Part shown: piece after piece, positions 10,772-21,700 of the stretch | Layout: each line of letters starts with the position of its first letter | Numbering within the stretch: position 1 is the first letter of the stretch | Source: Kalmusia sp. IMI 367209 | Lineage: Eukaryota > Ascomycota > Dothideomycetes > Pleosporales > Didymosphaeriaceae | Reading direction: 5' to 3' | DNA: 64,000 bases | Assembly: GCA_027946365.1 (NCBI GenBank) | Contig: JAPEUQ010000003.1 | Location: forward strand, 1,240,001-1,304,000 | Notes under the pieces: model-generated | The model's input: only the letters and a program-made list of their open reading frames with translations | The model's database searches: none | Told to the model about the DNA's origin: nothing | Translations under genes and position numbers: made by a program

Positions 10772-11566
10772 ATGGCCGCCACCGACTCCATGCCGACGCT
10801 GTCGGCCCTCAAGACGCCTGTGTCCGCAACCTATCCATCCGAGCTGCGGTCACCATTCCCGCTCTCGGCATCCACTCCCACCTTCGCCGCCATCAAGAGG
10901 GAAGAGGCCATCAAAACGCCAATTACCCCGCCTACCGCCTACCTAGACTTCCTGAAGACGCTCTCACCCGTCCTCATGAGCCCAATGTCCACCGGAACCA
11001 GCACCAAGTTCGTCTTCGAGGGCAACCGACCCACCTCCATGGCCTCAGTCACTTCGTCGGCCTCGAGCGCCTCCTTCACGTCAACATCTGGCCCTGCAGA
11101 CAAGGTCAAATCCGCGACATCAACGCCAGCGACCTCAAGAGCAAGCAGTTGTAGCAACAGCGACCGTGTCAAACAAGAGCCTGCTCAAGAGACTCCCATG
11201 AGTGCGCCGCTCCCCAAGGAGCAGCCAAAGGAGCAGACTGTCACTATTCCTCCTCCGTCACCTTTCAGACGGCCATCATCAGCGCGCACACCCCGTCTCT
11301 ACATCCCACAGTCGCCATACCACTCCCCCGCAACAGTACGATCACCGGCCAGCGCGAACTCCGCGAACTCCGCGAACTCTCCATACTCAGCAGTCTCGCC
11401 CAGGACGTGGGAGGTTGAGAGAAAAACAGGCCGGACGAGGCGTGTCAGCGTACGGGAAGTCGTTACTCGTACAGTGACATACAGCAGCACGCCGGTGGAC
11501 ACCAAAGCGCCGAGCTTCCCTCAGATCGACCCCGCACCGCGCGGCAAGAGAAGAAAACTCGAGTAA
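10772..11566 (+). CDS. Ser/Thr/Pro-rich low-complexity protein with a C-terminal nuclear signal
   Basis: Single exon, 264 residues. The open frame extends upstream, but the ATG at 10772 has a strong context (CGCCATGG) and starts the conserved-looking part, so I place the start there. The protein is dominated by Ser, Thr, Pro and Ala. Short conserved-looking pieces are TAYLDFLKTLSPV near residue 55, IPPPSPFRRPSSARTPRLYI, TWEVERKTGRTRRVSVREVV, and a basic tail RGKRRKLE that looks like a nuclear localisation signal. A 9-bp unit repeated three times (about 11353-11380) encodes SANSANSANS. SP/TP sites are frequent, which suggests phosphorylation. I recognise no named family; a nuclear regulatory role is only a guess. 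Confidence 0.7.
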   Translation: MAATDSMPTLSALKTPVSATYPSELRSPFPLSASTPTFAAIKREEAIKTPITPPTAYLDFLKTLSPVLMSPMSTGTSTKFVFEGNRPTSMASVTSSASSASFTSTSGPADKVKSATSTPATSRASSCSNSDRVKQEPAQETPMSAPLPKEQPKEQTVTIPPPSPFRRPSSARTPRLYIPQSPYHSPATVRSPASANSANSANSPYSAVSPRTWEVERKTGRTRRVSVREVVTRTVTYSSTPVDTKAPSFPQIDPAPRGKRRKLE

Positions 11567-12373
11567 ATAACGGGACGCGACACTAATTTCATGCCCCCGA
11601 GCTTGAGTGGTTGCGCAACCGCCGCCGAGCCTTGTGCACCACTTCATGACCACCGTATCTGGTTCGACTTCTATCAGCGCTGTTATAGAGCGCCTATCAT
11701 ACCGAGCATCTCGAGTACGCTGCACGTATTCTCGCTCAACCATTTCGTATGGCTTTTATATCTATCCGACTGATAGTAATCCGTGGGTCCAGGCGACTCG
11801 TTCGCAATCACTCCTTTCACGCACACTCAGCGACTGAAAAACACTCGTCGCGCTACATCTCCTCACATTGCACCACTACTGCTTCTTTTTTCTTATGTTC
11901 GACTTACTTTTAGAGACGAGGTCATGTTCTCTAACGAATTACTACTGGTTTCTTGGAGTGGAAAATCTTGGATATCGGCGATCATGGATGGGACTATTGT
12001 TTCTACGCGGATACCTCTCTGGTGCGCCGGCGCTAACGGGGACTTTTTGGACGGTGTTGTGGGATTGATTGGTTGGACTCCAACTTGGTGTGGCAAATAG
12101 CGAATGGGGATCAGAGCTTGGCCAGGTGGCTTTATCGAGTTATACAGCTCTGCGCATGCCTGTCTGTTGTAGATGGCTAAGAGGAGTGCAGGGAGCAGCT
12201 GACTTCTGGCGCCTACGCCGAAACGATGAGATGAGTTCTTCACGTTGGTGAATTGAGCGCGATAACATACCAATCAATGTTCTTATCTACCAAAACCGCG
12301 CTCCAGAATCTTTCTCGAAATGTTTTCTTACTCTATAGCATTACAATTAATTTTTCTAGAACTATAGTCACCC

Positions 12374-12428
12374 CCGACGCATAGCGATCGCTGAGATCCG
12401 ACGATCTCATACGTTTCTCATGCGTCGG
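12374..12428. repeat. Nested inverted repeat
   Basis: Outer arms of 9 bp (CCGACGCAT at 12374-12382 and ATGCGTCGG at 12420-12428) are perfect complements. Between them sits a second perfect hairpin, GAGATC at 12393-12398 and GATCTC at 12403-12408, with a CGAC loop. It lies about 0.8 kb past the stop of the gene ending at 11566. It could form a two-storey hairpin in RNA or a cruciform in DNA. Confidence 0.7.
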
Positions 12429-12930
12429 AAGCACCGAGTCTGAGGCAAACCGCGTCGACACCTAGCCCTTAGCATTGACATAACGTGTACGTAAACACCG
12501 TCCATGTCTGCCACGCGTTTGCTGATCAGCCGTTCCCACATTCCTCCCTTCCCACCATCTTCCCGGTACCAACGGTACTCTATCCTTCCCGCTCACTTTC
12601 CCTCATCCCTCCTCGCCCACCAATAAGCCGCGCCGGTGCCCACCTTCCCAATCGACGATTGCCCAATGCTCGAGCGAGAAGCCTCCAAGCCTCTGGCCGT
12701 CGACCGCAGCCCCTCACCGGTGAAAGCGGGCAAGCTCGGATCCCATTCCAACAGTGCGTAACCTTCCCGCTCGCGGGCGGCGAATCAGACGCGACAACGC
12801 CAATGGGGTAGGGGTTGTGGCTGAATGGCGGGGCGGAACCCAAGCCTATGGTTAAGCGCCCGGGAAGCGGAGGTGGGGGCTCGAAATATTGGGATGCACA
12901 CCTCGTCGCCGACATTTGCTCGAAGCAGGC

Positions 12931-12969
12931 CACCCACACACACAGACACACACCACACACACGCACGCG
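12931..12969. repeat. CA-rich microsatellite
   Basis: An imperfect (CA)n tract interrupted by GA, CC and CG steps, inside a GC-rich intergenic island. It is a simple-sequence repeat and likely polymorphic. Confidence 0.8.
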
Positions 12970-15197
12970 TCTTCGCAGGAAACCTGTTTGGGCCGCAGAG
13001 AGAGGGCGTTCGAGAGGGGGGAGCGGCGGCGCTCGCGCGAGATGTGATGAGGCGTTTCTTACACGCTTTCATCAGAACAAAAGATGCGTTTCGAATTGCC
13101 ATCTGTAGCAGGATTTGGCAACTAGGACGACTCGGGGATGGCGCTCCCAACGACGTGCATACGGGTCGCTATCACGTGCATGAGGCGATAAAACCTCCTG
13201 TCCAATCACACCTCCTAGCGCCGGTTTGCGCATCGTGAGCGCCCGTCACGCACATGAAGGCCATTCTAGTCTTTAGGAAAGTACCGTGTACACGTTGGCA
13301 AGCAGTGTACACTAGTGCGAGCGTTGGTATAGGATACCTTGCGGTACCTTATCTGTTTGGGGGGGGGGTTCCTTAATTGTGCGACGGTATACGCAGGGTA
13401 GCATATATTGGTGCGAGTCGCGTAGGCATGAGCCATCTATTGGAACGTCTGCAAGTAGACAGTGATGCGTGTTGCTCGAGCATGTGTCTGAAGAGGACAG
13501 GTTTCGTGATGGTGCTAGTCTGGGAGTTAGGTCTGGTGCTCAATTTATTGAACGGGTGCACGTGGACGATGTAGGTCGAGTTTGCGCAAACAAGGCCACT
13601 AGCTCTATTCAGAGTGGTTTGGTGTAGGGCAGTCGTGATTCGCGGAGCTTGAAGCGCGCTTGTTTGAGGTCGCTTGGCGGCAAATCCCAACTCCTTGTTT
13701 GTGATTGCGAGACACGGAGCTGCAGTAAAGAAAACGGCGGACTGAAAGTATACAGTAGTAGCATGCAGAGCGTTGGTCTTGATCACAGAGTAAAGAGTTT
13801 GCGAGGGCCAAGGGCGGTGTTATGTGATTCCGGTCAGAGAGAACATGGGATCCTGGATATGTACTGACGAGACGGAATAGATGCCCCTAGTGGAATGGGC
13901 TAATTTGTATGTCAAGAGCGGAAAACAACCGACGTCCGCAAGGAAACCTTGTGTACATGGCTGGCGCAAATGCTCGCTCTTGCTTCACGGCGGTGATACG
14001 GTGTCTCTTTTCGGACCGAAGCCGCTTGGGACCAAACTTTGTAGTCCTCCATGATAAGGCACCAAAAACTTTGGACATCTCTTAGCATCTTCTCGATGAG
14101 CTCGGGATCGTGGTATGAGAGTGGCCGAATTCAGAGCCAATGGACATTAGTTCGTTCCCATCTACCATCCAGCAATCCTGTCGCCACTCTCTGAGTCTCG
14201 CAATGGAAGATCCCGTTCAAGACATCGTCTCAATGTATGTGGGGACTATTCGTGTTGTCAGACTTCCTCCCCACTCTTGCTTTCGGGGTCACCACTCCCT
14301 ACCGCCACTTTCCCTTATACACCAACCAGCCAATTAGTTCATATGACCGGAGGACGTTATTGTAATAAAACCCTGCGATTAAGTATGTCGTCAGTCGTGG
14401 AGTGGCACGTAGGTCGAATTCGCGGTCGAGTTTGATAACAAATCGCGCCTTCTCCATTGGCTGTGGCTTCCCATTGAAACCCAACACCACGATGCTTCTA
14501 GATGCATGCTGTGTTACGCAAGAGTCGCAATAACACGTGTGAGCAGCATCATCGCACTTGTCGTCACCAAAGAGTCAACCATGGGTGACGGCTGCAGAGC
14601 ATCGCAGGCTAGTTTTGCAAACTTCCATCAACACCTTGAATTACTACTATCTCGCATTCTTCAATTCAGCTTGCTTGGAAATATTCCCTATGATATCCCC
14701 TTGTACTAAATCACTTATCGTCAAAGTGCTCCTGAAGCTCAATAAATATACCAAATATCAACGAGTGTGCCGTGAAAGCCGGAACGTTCGTAGCGCGTAG
14801 AGGGGATCCAGCATTGTCGCATCTATGACCCAATCGAAGATCTCAAAAGAATCACGTGGCGTAGTAGATCGGTTGGGCTTGTTGCGACCGTCACCTCTCT
14901 GTTGAGCGTAATAGCGAAGTGTTGGGCTCTGATCGTCGGAGTCCACGAGTGATTATGTAGATGTGCGTGGAGTTAGAAGCTTTGCTTGCTTTTAAGTTGG
15001 GCGTTGGTATATGATATGAGGGTTGAAGAGGAGCCATGTACACTTTCGAGTGGGGCTAGCCCGAGGCGTCGAGTGTGGGTTTTGTCTGGCTCTCTGGTGA
15101 TGAATATCGGTCGCCAGGTCTCACTCGCGTCTTGCTACAGCCGTATATCGAAACTCCTCAGGGCGTCCTGTAATGCTTTGAGGTAGTATTTGATTGG

Positions 15198-15501
15198 CTA
15201 GCTAGTCGAACAACGTGCTTCGACGGTGCGCTCCATCCTTGAGGGGACTTCGACTGAAGTGGTAACAATTTTGGTGTCAACGCTTGGAGCAGGACGGTCT
15301 TTTAAGGTGGGTGGATTGTGCAGCAGACTGGCGTCAGGAGCAAGCACACAGCTCATGTGCAGGCCTCTTGTGCGTTTGTATGGGTCATCCACGAAGGACG
15401 AGGGTGAGAGAGAAGACTCGTCCGGCAAATTCATTTTAGCTGTGTGAAAAGTACATGAACGAAGACGTGATAGCTTTACCTTGAGCAGTAGCAACAGCCA
15501 T
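15198..15501 (-). CDS. Candidate small two-exon gene of unknown function
   Basis: A tentative model. Exon 15501-15480 starts ATGGCTGTTGCTACT, and a GTAAAG...CACACAG intron of 40 nt joins it to exon 15439-15198, giving 87 residues beginning MAVATAQAKMNLPDESS. The product is hydrophilic with a Pro/Ser-rich middle and no domain that I recognise. The donor and acceptor are good and the frame stays open across the join, but the intron is short and there is no homology to lean on. It may be a chance ORF. Confidence 0.25.
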
Positions 15502-16474
15502 TTTATAATGATATTCAAATGCTTTCGTATCATTCGCTTAATCGACCGTACCAAAAACAGTGAACAATGAAAAAATGGTGGCATGCATGCTCCGCTAACA
15601 GAACAATATTACCATACAACTAACTCCTAATTTTCCGGGCCTGTTGAATCCTTAGACAAAGCTCGATCTACGTTAGTATCTTTTAGGGCATTGCTAGGGG
15701 GCTATCATACTTATTGAAAGCTTAGATGACGTGTGATAGGATCTCTGCTTTTGGTCAGTTGCGCTGATGTCTGCTCTCTTGCTTCAACAATCTTTCCTGA
15801 CTTCATACGAAGGTGCAGTATTGCCACGGATAAGTATTCAAATTACGGGATTGTTAATGTGCGATCATTGACGAAATTTTACAAGGGCTTGGTACGATGA
15901 TTCAACAATTAAATAAGGAAGCGATCGTTGGCAGCGTGAGCTTGCACATACTTACTTTTACCAAGAATGCTATCGGATAACTGAGTCTATTCTAGGTGGT
16001 TGGAACATGGGTCTATTTTCTAGACCTACGATAACGAACAAGATGTATGCGGTGGATTAACAGACAGAAGAGTATCGGGAGTTAAAAATCACATGTAGAC
16101 TTTTTCTAAGCGAAAGGTCAACAGTAGTTAAGAGAGGAGAAAGAACGTAACGAAGGACCAAATACGCAAAATGGGTCATGTAAGATGTTGTGTATTATCT
16201 ACGTTGTCGGTGTTAAGGCAATGTCTTACGGGCCGAACGGCCAAACGACCGGAAAATGCAGTTGGGTATGTTGAAGTTGCCCGCCATCCCGTGATGGTGG
16301 CAAGCATGAGATCTAAGCCAATCTAAGCTTCCGTTCCCCTGCCGCGATGCATTCCGCTTCCATTACCGTGGCGCCCAATCTCATCCCCCTCGTTTGAAGC
16401 CTCCAATGTCCGGCTGATGCGATATCGCATTCAGATATAACGCCACACGCCAAGAGATGCTGCGAGTTCCTCAT
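15502..16474. other. AT-rich intergenic region
   Basis: Between the weak candidate gene and the end of the UBX gene, the sequence is AT-rich with frequent stops in all frames. I see no gene, repeat or RNA in it. Confidence 0.55.
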
Positions 16475-18040
16475 TCATTCCGAGTCGGTAAACTCCACCA
16501 TGACGCTCGCGCCCTTCAAGCCGGCTCCATCAATGGTCAAGTCTAGATGTTCCAAGAGATTCTTGCCCATGAAGGACAGATCGAAGTCTGCACCCTCCTT
16601 GCCTTCCCAAGGATGTCCAGCCTTTATCCATTCGTATATGCGACGAACTGGGTCTGAGAGACTGAAGCGCCGCACGATGGGCCGACCTGGGCCGCCACGA
16701 AACTGGATGCGCGCTGTATTTGGATCTGTTGCTGCAGGCTCTGTATGCGGATTATCCGAAGAAATCTGTGCAAAAGGTGAGTCACCATTCTTTGTCAGTT
16801 CTGCTGGTGCCGCCATCTCCTCCTCCGCTTTCGCCTTGCCCTTATTAGTGGTGTCGCCTTTGGTCAGAGCATCTGGATCCTCGTCCCTCGGACCTTGGCC
16901 GTTGTCCAAGCTGTTCTGCAGAGCCATTTCTAGCATCTCTTCCTCAGTCATCCGACCAACGTCCTTCTTCTGCCTTTCGGACTTGCGTGTCGCTACTGGG
17001 TTCTTGACATTCAAGTTGAGGCTGTAGCGGTCGAGGAACTCGTGCAGCTGGATATGAAAGTCGTTGGCGTCAGGAATGGGAGGGCCAGACCAAACCTTGA
17101 CTTGCTCGCCTGTTCGCGGGTCGACGATAGCGATATGTGGGTATGCATCTTGACTGTCACGGTTTTGGAAGTAGTAGTTCATATATTCTTGCCCGCGAGG
17201 GTCATCTTTTGCATATTGTATGAAGATGAAGTTTTCTCGAACGGTCGCTTTGATGTTGTCGTTCTTCCAAATGTCCCTGTTGAGGCGTTGGCAGTCAAAG
17301 ATTGCAGGGTCCTGAACGTTGACAATGATCCACTTCTCCTGCTCCTTGCCCAAGTCGCGCGCCGTGTCCCAGGACTGTTGAAACATGATTTCGAATGGCG
17401 GTCGAAACAATTCTGCGAGCATGTTCATCTTCGATGACTGCTCTGAGGCACCACCAGTAGCAGTGGCCAGCTCGCGTCGCCGAGCGCTCGAATCGCCACT
17501 GTTATCCCAAACCGAAGCCTGCGTGTTACGCTGATTGAAGATGCCCGGGCGAGATGCAGGATTTCGCCGGCGAGCGATTTGCTCCTGAACCATCGCATCG
17601 AGCTCGTCATTACTAGGAGTTGAACCCCAATTCGCTCCAGGTCCGACCAGTGTCTCCGTTCTTCGCTCCATCGGTGCGCGGACCTCGTCCTGAGCGGCGG
17701 CGCCACCGCCAGCACCGTACATCTCCTCCTGTAGGCGGCGTGCCATTGCCTCATCGTCTTCGATGTTCGGTTGTGGACGCGGTGGGGTGTTGGACTGGAG
17801 AGCCGCATCGAAGTCGGACATGTCATCGTCGGAATCTATTTGGATTGGGTTATTCGCTGTTGAAGCATTTGAGGCAGCTGGTTGAGCAGCGGGTGCGCCA
17901 CCGAAGTCGAGATTGGGACTATCGAAGTATAGCTGTATGGCTTGCTCGAGATTGCCCTCAGTCAAGGTCAGATATTGCGCAGCCTTCGCAGGCTCGCACG
18001 AAGTGATAGCGACGAAGTTGGAGATGTTCTCGTCGTCCAT
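16475..18040 (-). CDS. UBA-UAS-UBX protein, Cdc48/p97 cofactor (Ubx5/UBXN7 type)
   Basis: Single exon, 521 residues. The N-terminus (about 5-45, ISNFVAITSCEPAKAAQYLT and on to AIQLYFDS) is a UBA-like helical domain. The middle (about 205-345) is a thioredoxin-like UAS domain, seen as RPPFEIMFQQSWDTARDLGK, WIIVNVQDPAIFDCQRLNRD and YPHIAIVDPRTGEQVKVW. A ubiquitin-interacting motif follows (EEEMLEMALQNSLDN, about 370). The C-terminal 85 residues form a UBX domain, IQFRGGPGRPIVRRFSLSDP to the end. This order (UBA, UAS, UIM, UBX) is that of yeast Ubx5 and human UBXN7, which link Cdc48/p97 to ubiquitylated substrates and cullin ligases. The gene is divergent from ECM29, another ubiquitin-proteasome factor. 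Confidence 0.92.
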   Translation of the reverse strand: MDDENISNFVAITSCEPAKAAQYLTLTEGNLEQAIQLYFDSPNLDFGGAPAAQPAASNASTANNPIQIDSDDDMSDFDAALQSNTPPRPQPNIEDDEAMARRLQEEMYGAGGGAAAQDEVRAPMERRTETLVGPGANWGSTPSNDELDAMVQEQIARRRNPASRPGIFNQRNTQASVWDNSGDSSARRRELATATGGASEQSSKMNMLAELFRPPFEIMFQQSWDTARDLGKEQEKWIIVNVQDPAIFDCQRLNRDIWKNDNIKATVRENFIFIQYAKDDPRGQEYMNYYFQNRDSQDAYPHIAIVDPRTGEQVKVWSGPPIPDANDFHIQLHEFLDRYSLNLNVKNPVATRKSERQKKDVGRMTEEEMLEMALQNSLDNGQGPRDEDPDALTKGDTTNKGKAKAEEEMAAPAELTKNGDSPFAQISSDNPHTEPAATDPNTARIQFRGGPGRPIVRRFSLSDPVRRIYEWIKAGHPWEGKEGADFDLSFMGKNLLEHLDLTIDGAGLKGASVMVEFTDSE

Positions 18041-18782
18041 GGTGGCGGCTAGTTGTGTGGTCAGAGAAGGGCGCGGTTGCGAGCAGATGATGTGGTGATA
18101 TTGGAAAAGTGGCGGCTTCGACGTCGACGGCGGGGTAGCTCAAATCCCCATGAGCACGTCGAGGTCGTGTTGTGTGAGGGCGGGACGCGTGCTAGCGATA
18201 GGGAGGCGCGAGATGTTGGGCCACTGCGCTATCGAGTGTGAAGCTTGTCGACTGTGGTTGCACAGTGGGTGCTGAATGCCGCACGTCTCAACCACCGGGG
18301 TTTATGAATCGTGTCCGACCGCGGCGATGGTGGGGGAGGGGGGAAAAGGGAGGCTGCGCGAAAGGTGGTGAGAAAGAGAAAGAGTACCGCAGAGTGGAAC
18401 AGGCAGTGGCAGGCAACAGGGTGGCTTGTGGGAGTGATGGCGAACAACGCGGCGGGACGGTTTGGTCGCCAGGCAATGAAGCTGTGCGTCACTCATCCGC
18501 GGTCTGTGCGCGCTAGTTCCGACGCCCGATCTCGCGCTCTTGCCGCTCCTGGAACCCTGCGCGTTCACCAGTGAATGTCGGCACGCGATGTGGCAACCTA
18601 TGGAAGGCAGAAGACGTCTGACGCCGGTTTAATTTCTCAGCAGTAATTCATTAAATCCCCGGTGCGGCTGCAAGACCGACGCGCCACGCCATCGCCGCTG
18701 CCTGTGGCGCACGTCTTGTCCGCATTATCTGAGCCGCACTCCTACTCGGGGACCAAACGGTTTACACTCCACAGTGCTCAAC
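18041..18782. other. Divergent promoter region, UBX gene and ECM29
   Basis: This 742-bp region separates the starts of two divergent genes that both work in the ubiquitin-proteasome system. No gene lies within it. Confidence 0.55.
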
Positions 18783-21700
18783 ATGGCCTCTGCACAGTCG
18801 CCAGAAGCGCGGGAGCTGGCCTTGGTGGGGAAGGTAGAGATGCGGTGAGATTGCACCGTCTGCGATGAATTTCGAACATCTACTAACCTACTCTCTTGTC
18901 GTCGGCCAGCATAGCTTTGGCTGATTCTGAGAAGAAGCTGGAAGATTTGCTAAAGCTCTATTTGGCACCACTACTCCTCAAGCTCGGTTCCGATAGTGTT
19001 GCCGTCAGGAACAAGGTAAGGAAATCTTGTTTCCCACATTCTCCTTCCTGTATATGTATGATGTAGTCCATATCTTGTTGAACACCGCTGATAGCGGTCT
19101 TCTACCAGGTCATATCAATTTGCCAGCACATCAACACTCGCATAAAGCCGCAGTACGTTTCTAAAAGTTGTCACTCGAATTCATGTAGCTAATAGTAACG
19201 TAGGGAAATTAAGCTCCCAGTAGCGGCTCTGCTCAAGCAGTTCAAAGAAAATGGCGATGTGGCTTTAATCCGCCACTTCGATATCCTATACATACAGCAA
19301 GGCATCTCGCGTCTTCCTGTTTCTGACAGGCTTGAACTGCTTCCAATATTGATCCAAGGAATCTCGGCCGACTACGACAAGTCCCAGCAACATGCATCCC
19401 AACTCTTCCATCTGATATTACGACTTCTCACGCATTTTAAACTTCCTCTTCGGGGCAGCAAAGAAGACGACGAGCTCAGGACTTCCCTTGGCGTTAAAGA
19501 TGAAGATGCAAAATTCCTATCTCATTGGTTCGGGCAGCTTCTTCTCCTGACCGTGATTCGTCAAGTCAATCCTGAGTCGGCGGCATCAATACGCTGCCCT
19601 GGTCTTTCAGTTGAAGACTATAAATTTTTGACACTTCAAGGGAAACCGGACGCTTGGGATCCGAGCTCAGATGGCGGACTGAATTTGACAGAGTCTAAAG
19701 CCCTATTGACGCGCTTGTTAGCGAGTGGCATGTTTACTGAGGACGAGAAATTCCTGCCCGCACTGTTCGCTTCTGCCGATACGAACTCGCGCATATCGGA
19801 AGTCGGCGAGGATGTGCTGAAGCGCGTAATTCTCTCGAAAAATCTGGAAGACGCCGACATAGTGGGAACGTTATTGGAGCTTTACTTTGGGTCGTGAGTC
19901 GCTCATTCATCCTTATAGCTGATCATAGCGAGGCTATGGGTAGAATAAAAACATGGCTGACAACAAGCAGATCTGCGCCAGACGGTGCTTTAGCAGTCAA
20001 GGTTCCACTTCGAATTAAGATATTGGGAATTCTTTCCAAGTCTGTGATTTGCACGACATTTCCTAAAGACATCGCCCGGATCGTAGAAGAAGGCCTACTC
20101 TCACCTGAGCTGAATCCAACAAACAAAACCACTGCAGGTAGAGAAGCTTCCAAGTTCAGATCAGCCATCTTCGCTTTGGTCAATTTTGTCGCCCGACGAG
20201 GCGCTGCCGAACATCTCTCCACGATTGCGGAAGGTCTAGTAGGCAATTTGAGAGCATTTCTGCAAGACCAAGGCTGGCCTATACCAGATAGAGACCAAGA
20301 TATGGAACTTCGCGGATACGGTTACGAGACCATTGGCTTACTGGCAAAGGCAGCACCCAAGAACATCTTGCTTGAACTGAACCTCGATCTTCTTGAATGG
20401 CTATTTCGTTCTTTGAGAGAGGATGCATCGGGAAAGGATGTGACTGTCAGTATTGATGAGGCTCTTTCGTCCGTACTTGGAGCATTTTCGAAATCTCTAG
20501 ACGAGTCAATACGTCCAAAGTTCAGGCAGATTCTTCTGAAATATTCTGCAAGTCACAGCCTTACTGACGACAGCGCGACTAAGGTCTTGAGGAGCACTCG
20601 ATATACAGCTACGAGATTTGCAAATCGTTGCCTGCCATACAATGATGTCCTCGCTAGATGGATTGATATTCTCGCTGTCAGCGGAGGAGGCAGCGAAAGA
20701 CACGAAGTCGTGGAGGAAGGACGAAAAGGCAAGTTGTCTAATGAGATTCAATGCAAATTGGGCATATACTAATCGTGCATTGATTTTACAGGTCTTGATC
20801 CATACTGGTTTAACATGTCGAATTCGATACCTGGCTCTGAGTCTGAAGAAAGTAACCTTCTATTTCCGAATTTTGACGAGCTTGTCCAGTTCATTTTCGC
20901 CCGACAAGGTGAGGATGACGATGATATGGATGTGGATCATAATGGGGATGCTGTATCGCAAGCACGCCTTTTTCAACAGCGATTTTCGGACGCGCTGCCT
21001 ACAGTCATCGCATTTTGTTCTGAAGTCGCCATGCACGCTGCCCTAGCAGACAAAAACATACATGAGAATCTGGCTGAGGACTGGGGTCGCAAGCTGGAAA
21101 CTCTCATGTCAACGGATCTCCGTGCACGGCAAGCGTTCCGAGCGTTTGCTGCTCTTGATTCACATGCAATGTCACTTGCTATCATACTGAGAGCAAGTTT
21201 CGACAGACTCACGCGTGACGAGCTGAGCGATGTCGGAGACATTGGCAGTAGCTTCGTTCGCTTACTGTCTTTGTGCCCTGAGAACATATGGCTACGCGCG
21301 TATCTAATACGCGATTTCCGTGCATTGGAACCTTCAATACTATCCAACAACCCAAACCGTCGTTCCGCAGCTACTCACGCTTATGGCTTACTAGCATCGC
21401 ACAGAGGGGTCGATACAGCTCCTGTCAAGACATCTCATGCTTTGCTTTACGAAAAGATTGGATTATGGGAGAAAGCCGTTGGTGGAGAAATAAATCAGAT
21501 CAACGGTGCCATCGCCGCCCTAGGTTATTATTTTAGTCGTCTGTATTGGAGGGATGCACTGTCTCCTGTGGATCAAGACTCCCTGCAACGAGTGCTAGAG
21601 ATTGTTTTCAAGATCCTAGAGACTTCCAAGGATGCTACCTTAAAAGCGGCTGTATTCACTTGCATAGACCAGCTCAGTCTTTTTCACGTCTTGAGTCCCG

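Larger units (their letters stand above)
11567..15197. other. Gene-poor region, 3.6 kb
   Basis: No gene is firmly supported. The stretch contains a nested inverted repeat (12374-12428), a GC-rich island (about 12500-13250) with a CA microsatellite (12931-12969), a run of nine G residues near 13360, and two minus-strand segments with protein-like composition (14946-14758 and 14490-14299). Those segments lack a good ATG and are separated by stops, so they may be decayed or orphan coding sequence. Confidence 0.5.

Noticed and set aside
20506..20815. Splitting ECM29 into two genes at the frame break near 20.7 kb
   Set aside because: The GC-AG intron with a strong branch site joins both halves in frame and yields the expected full length.
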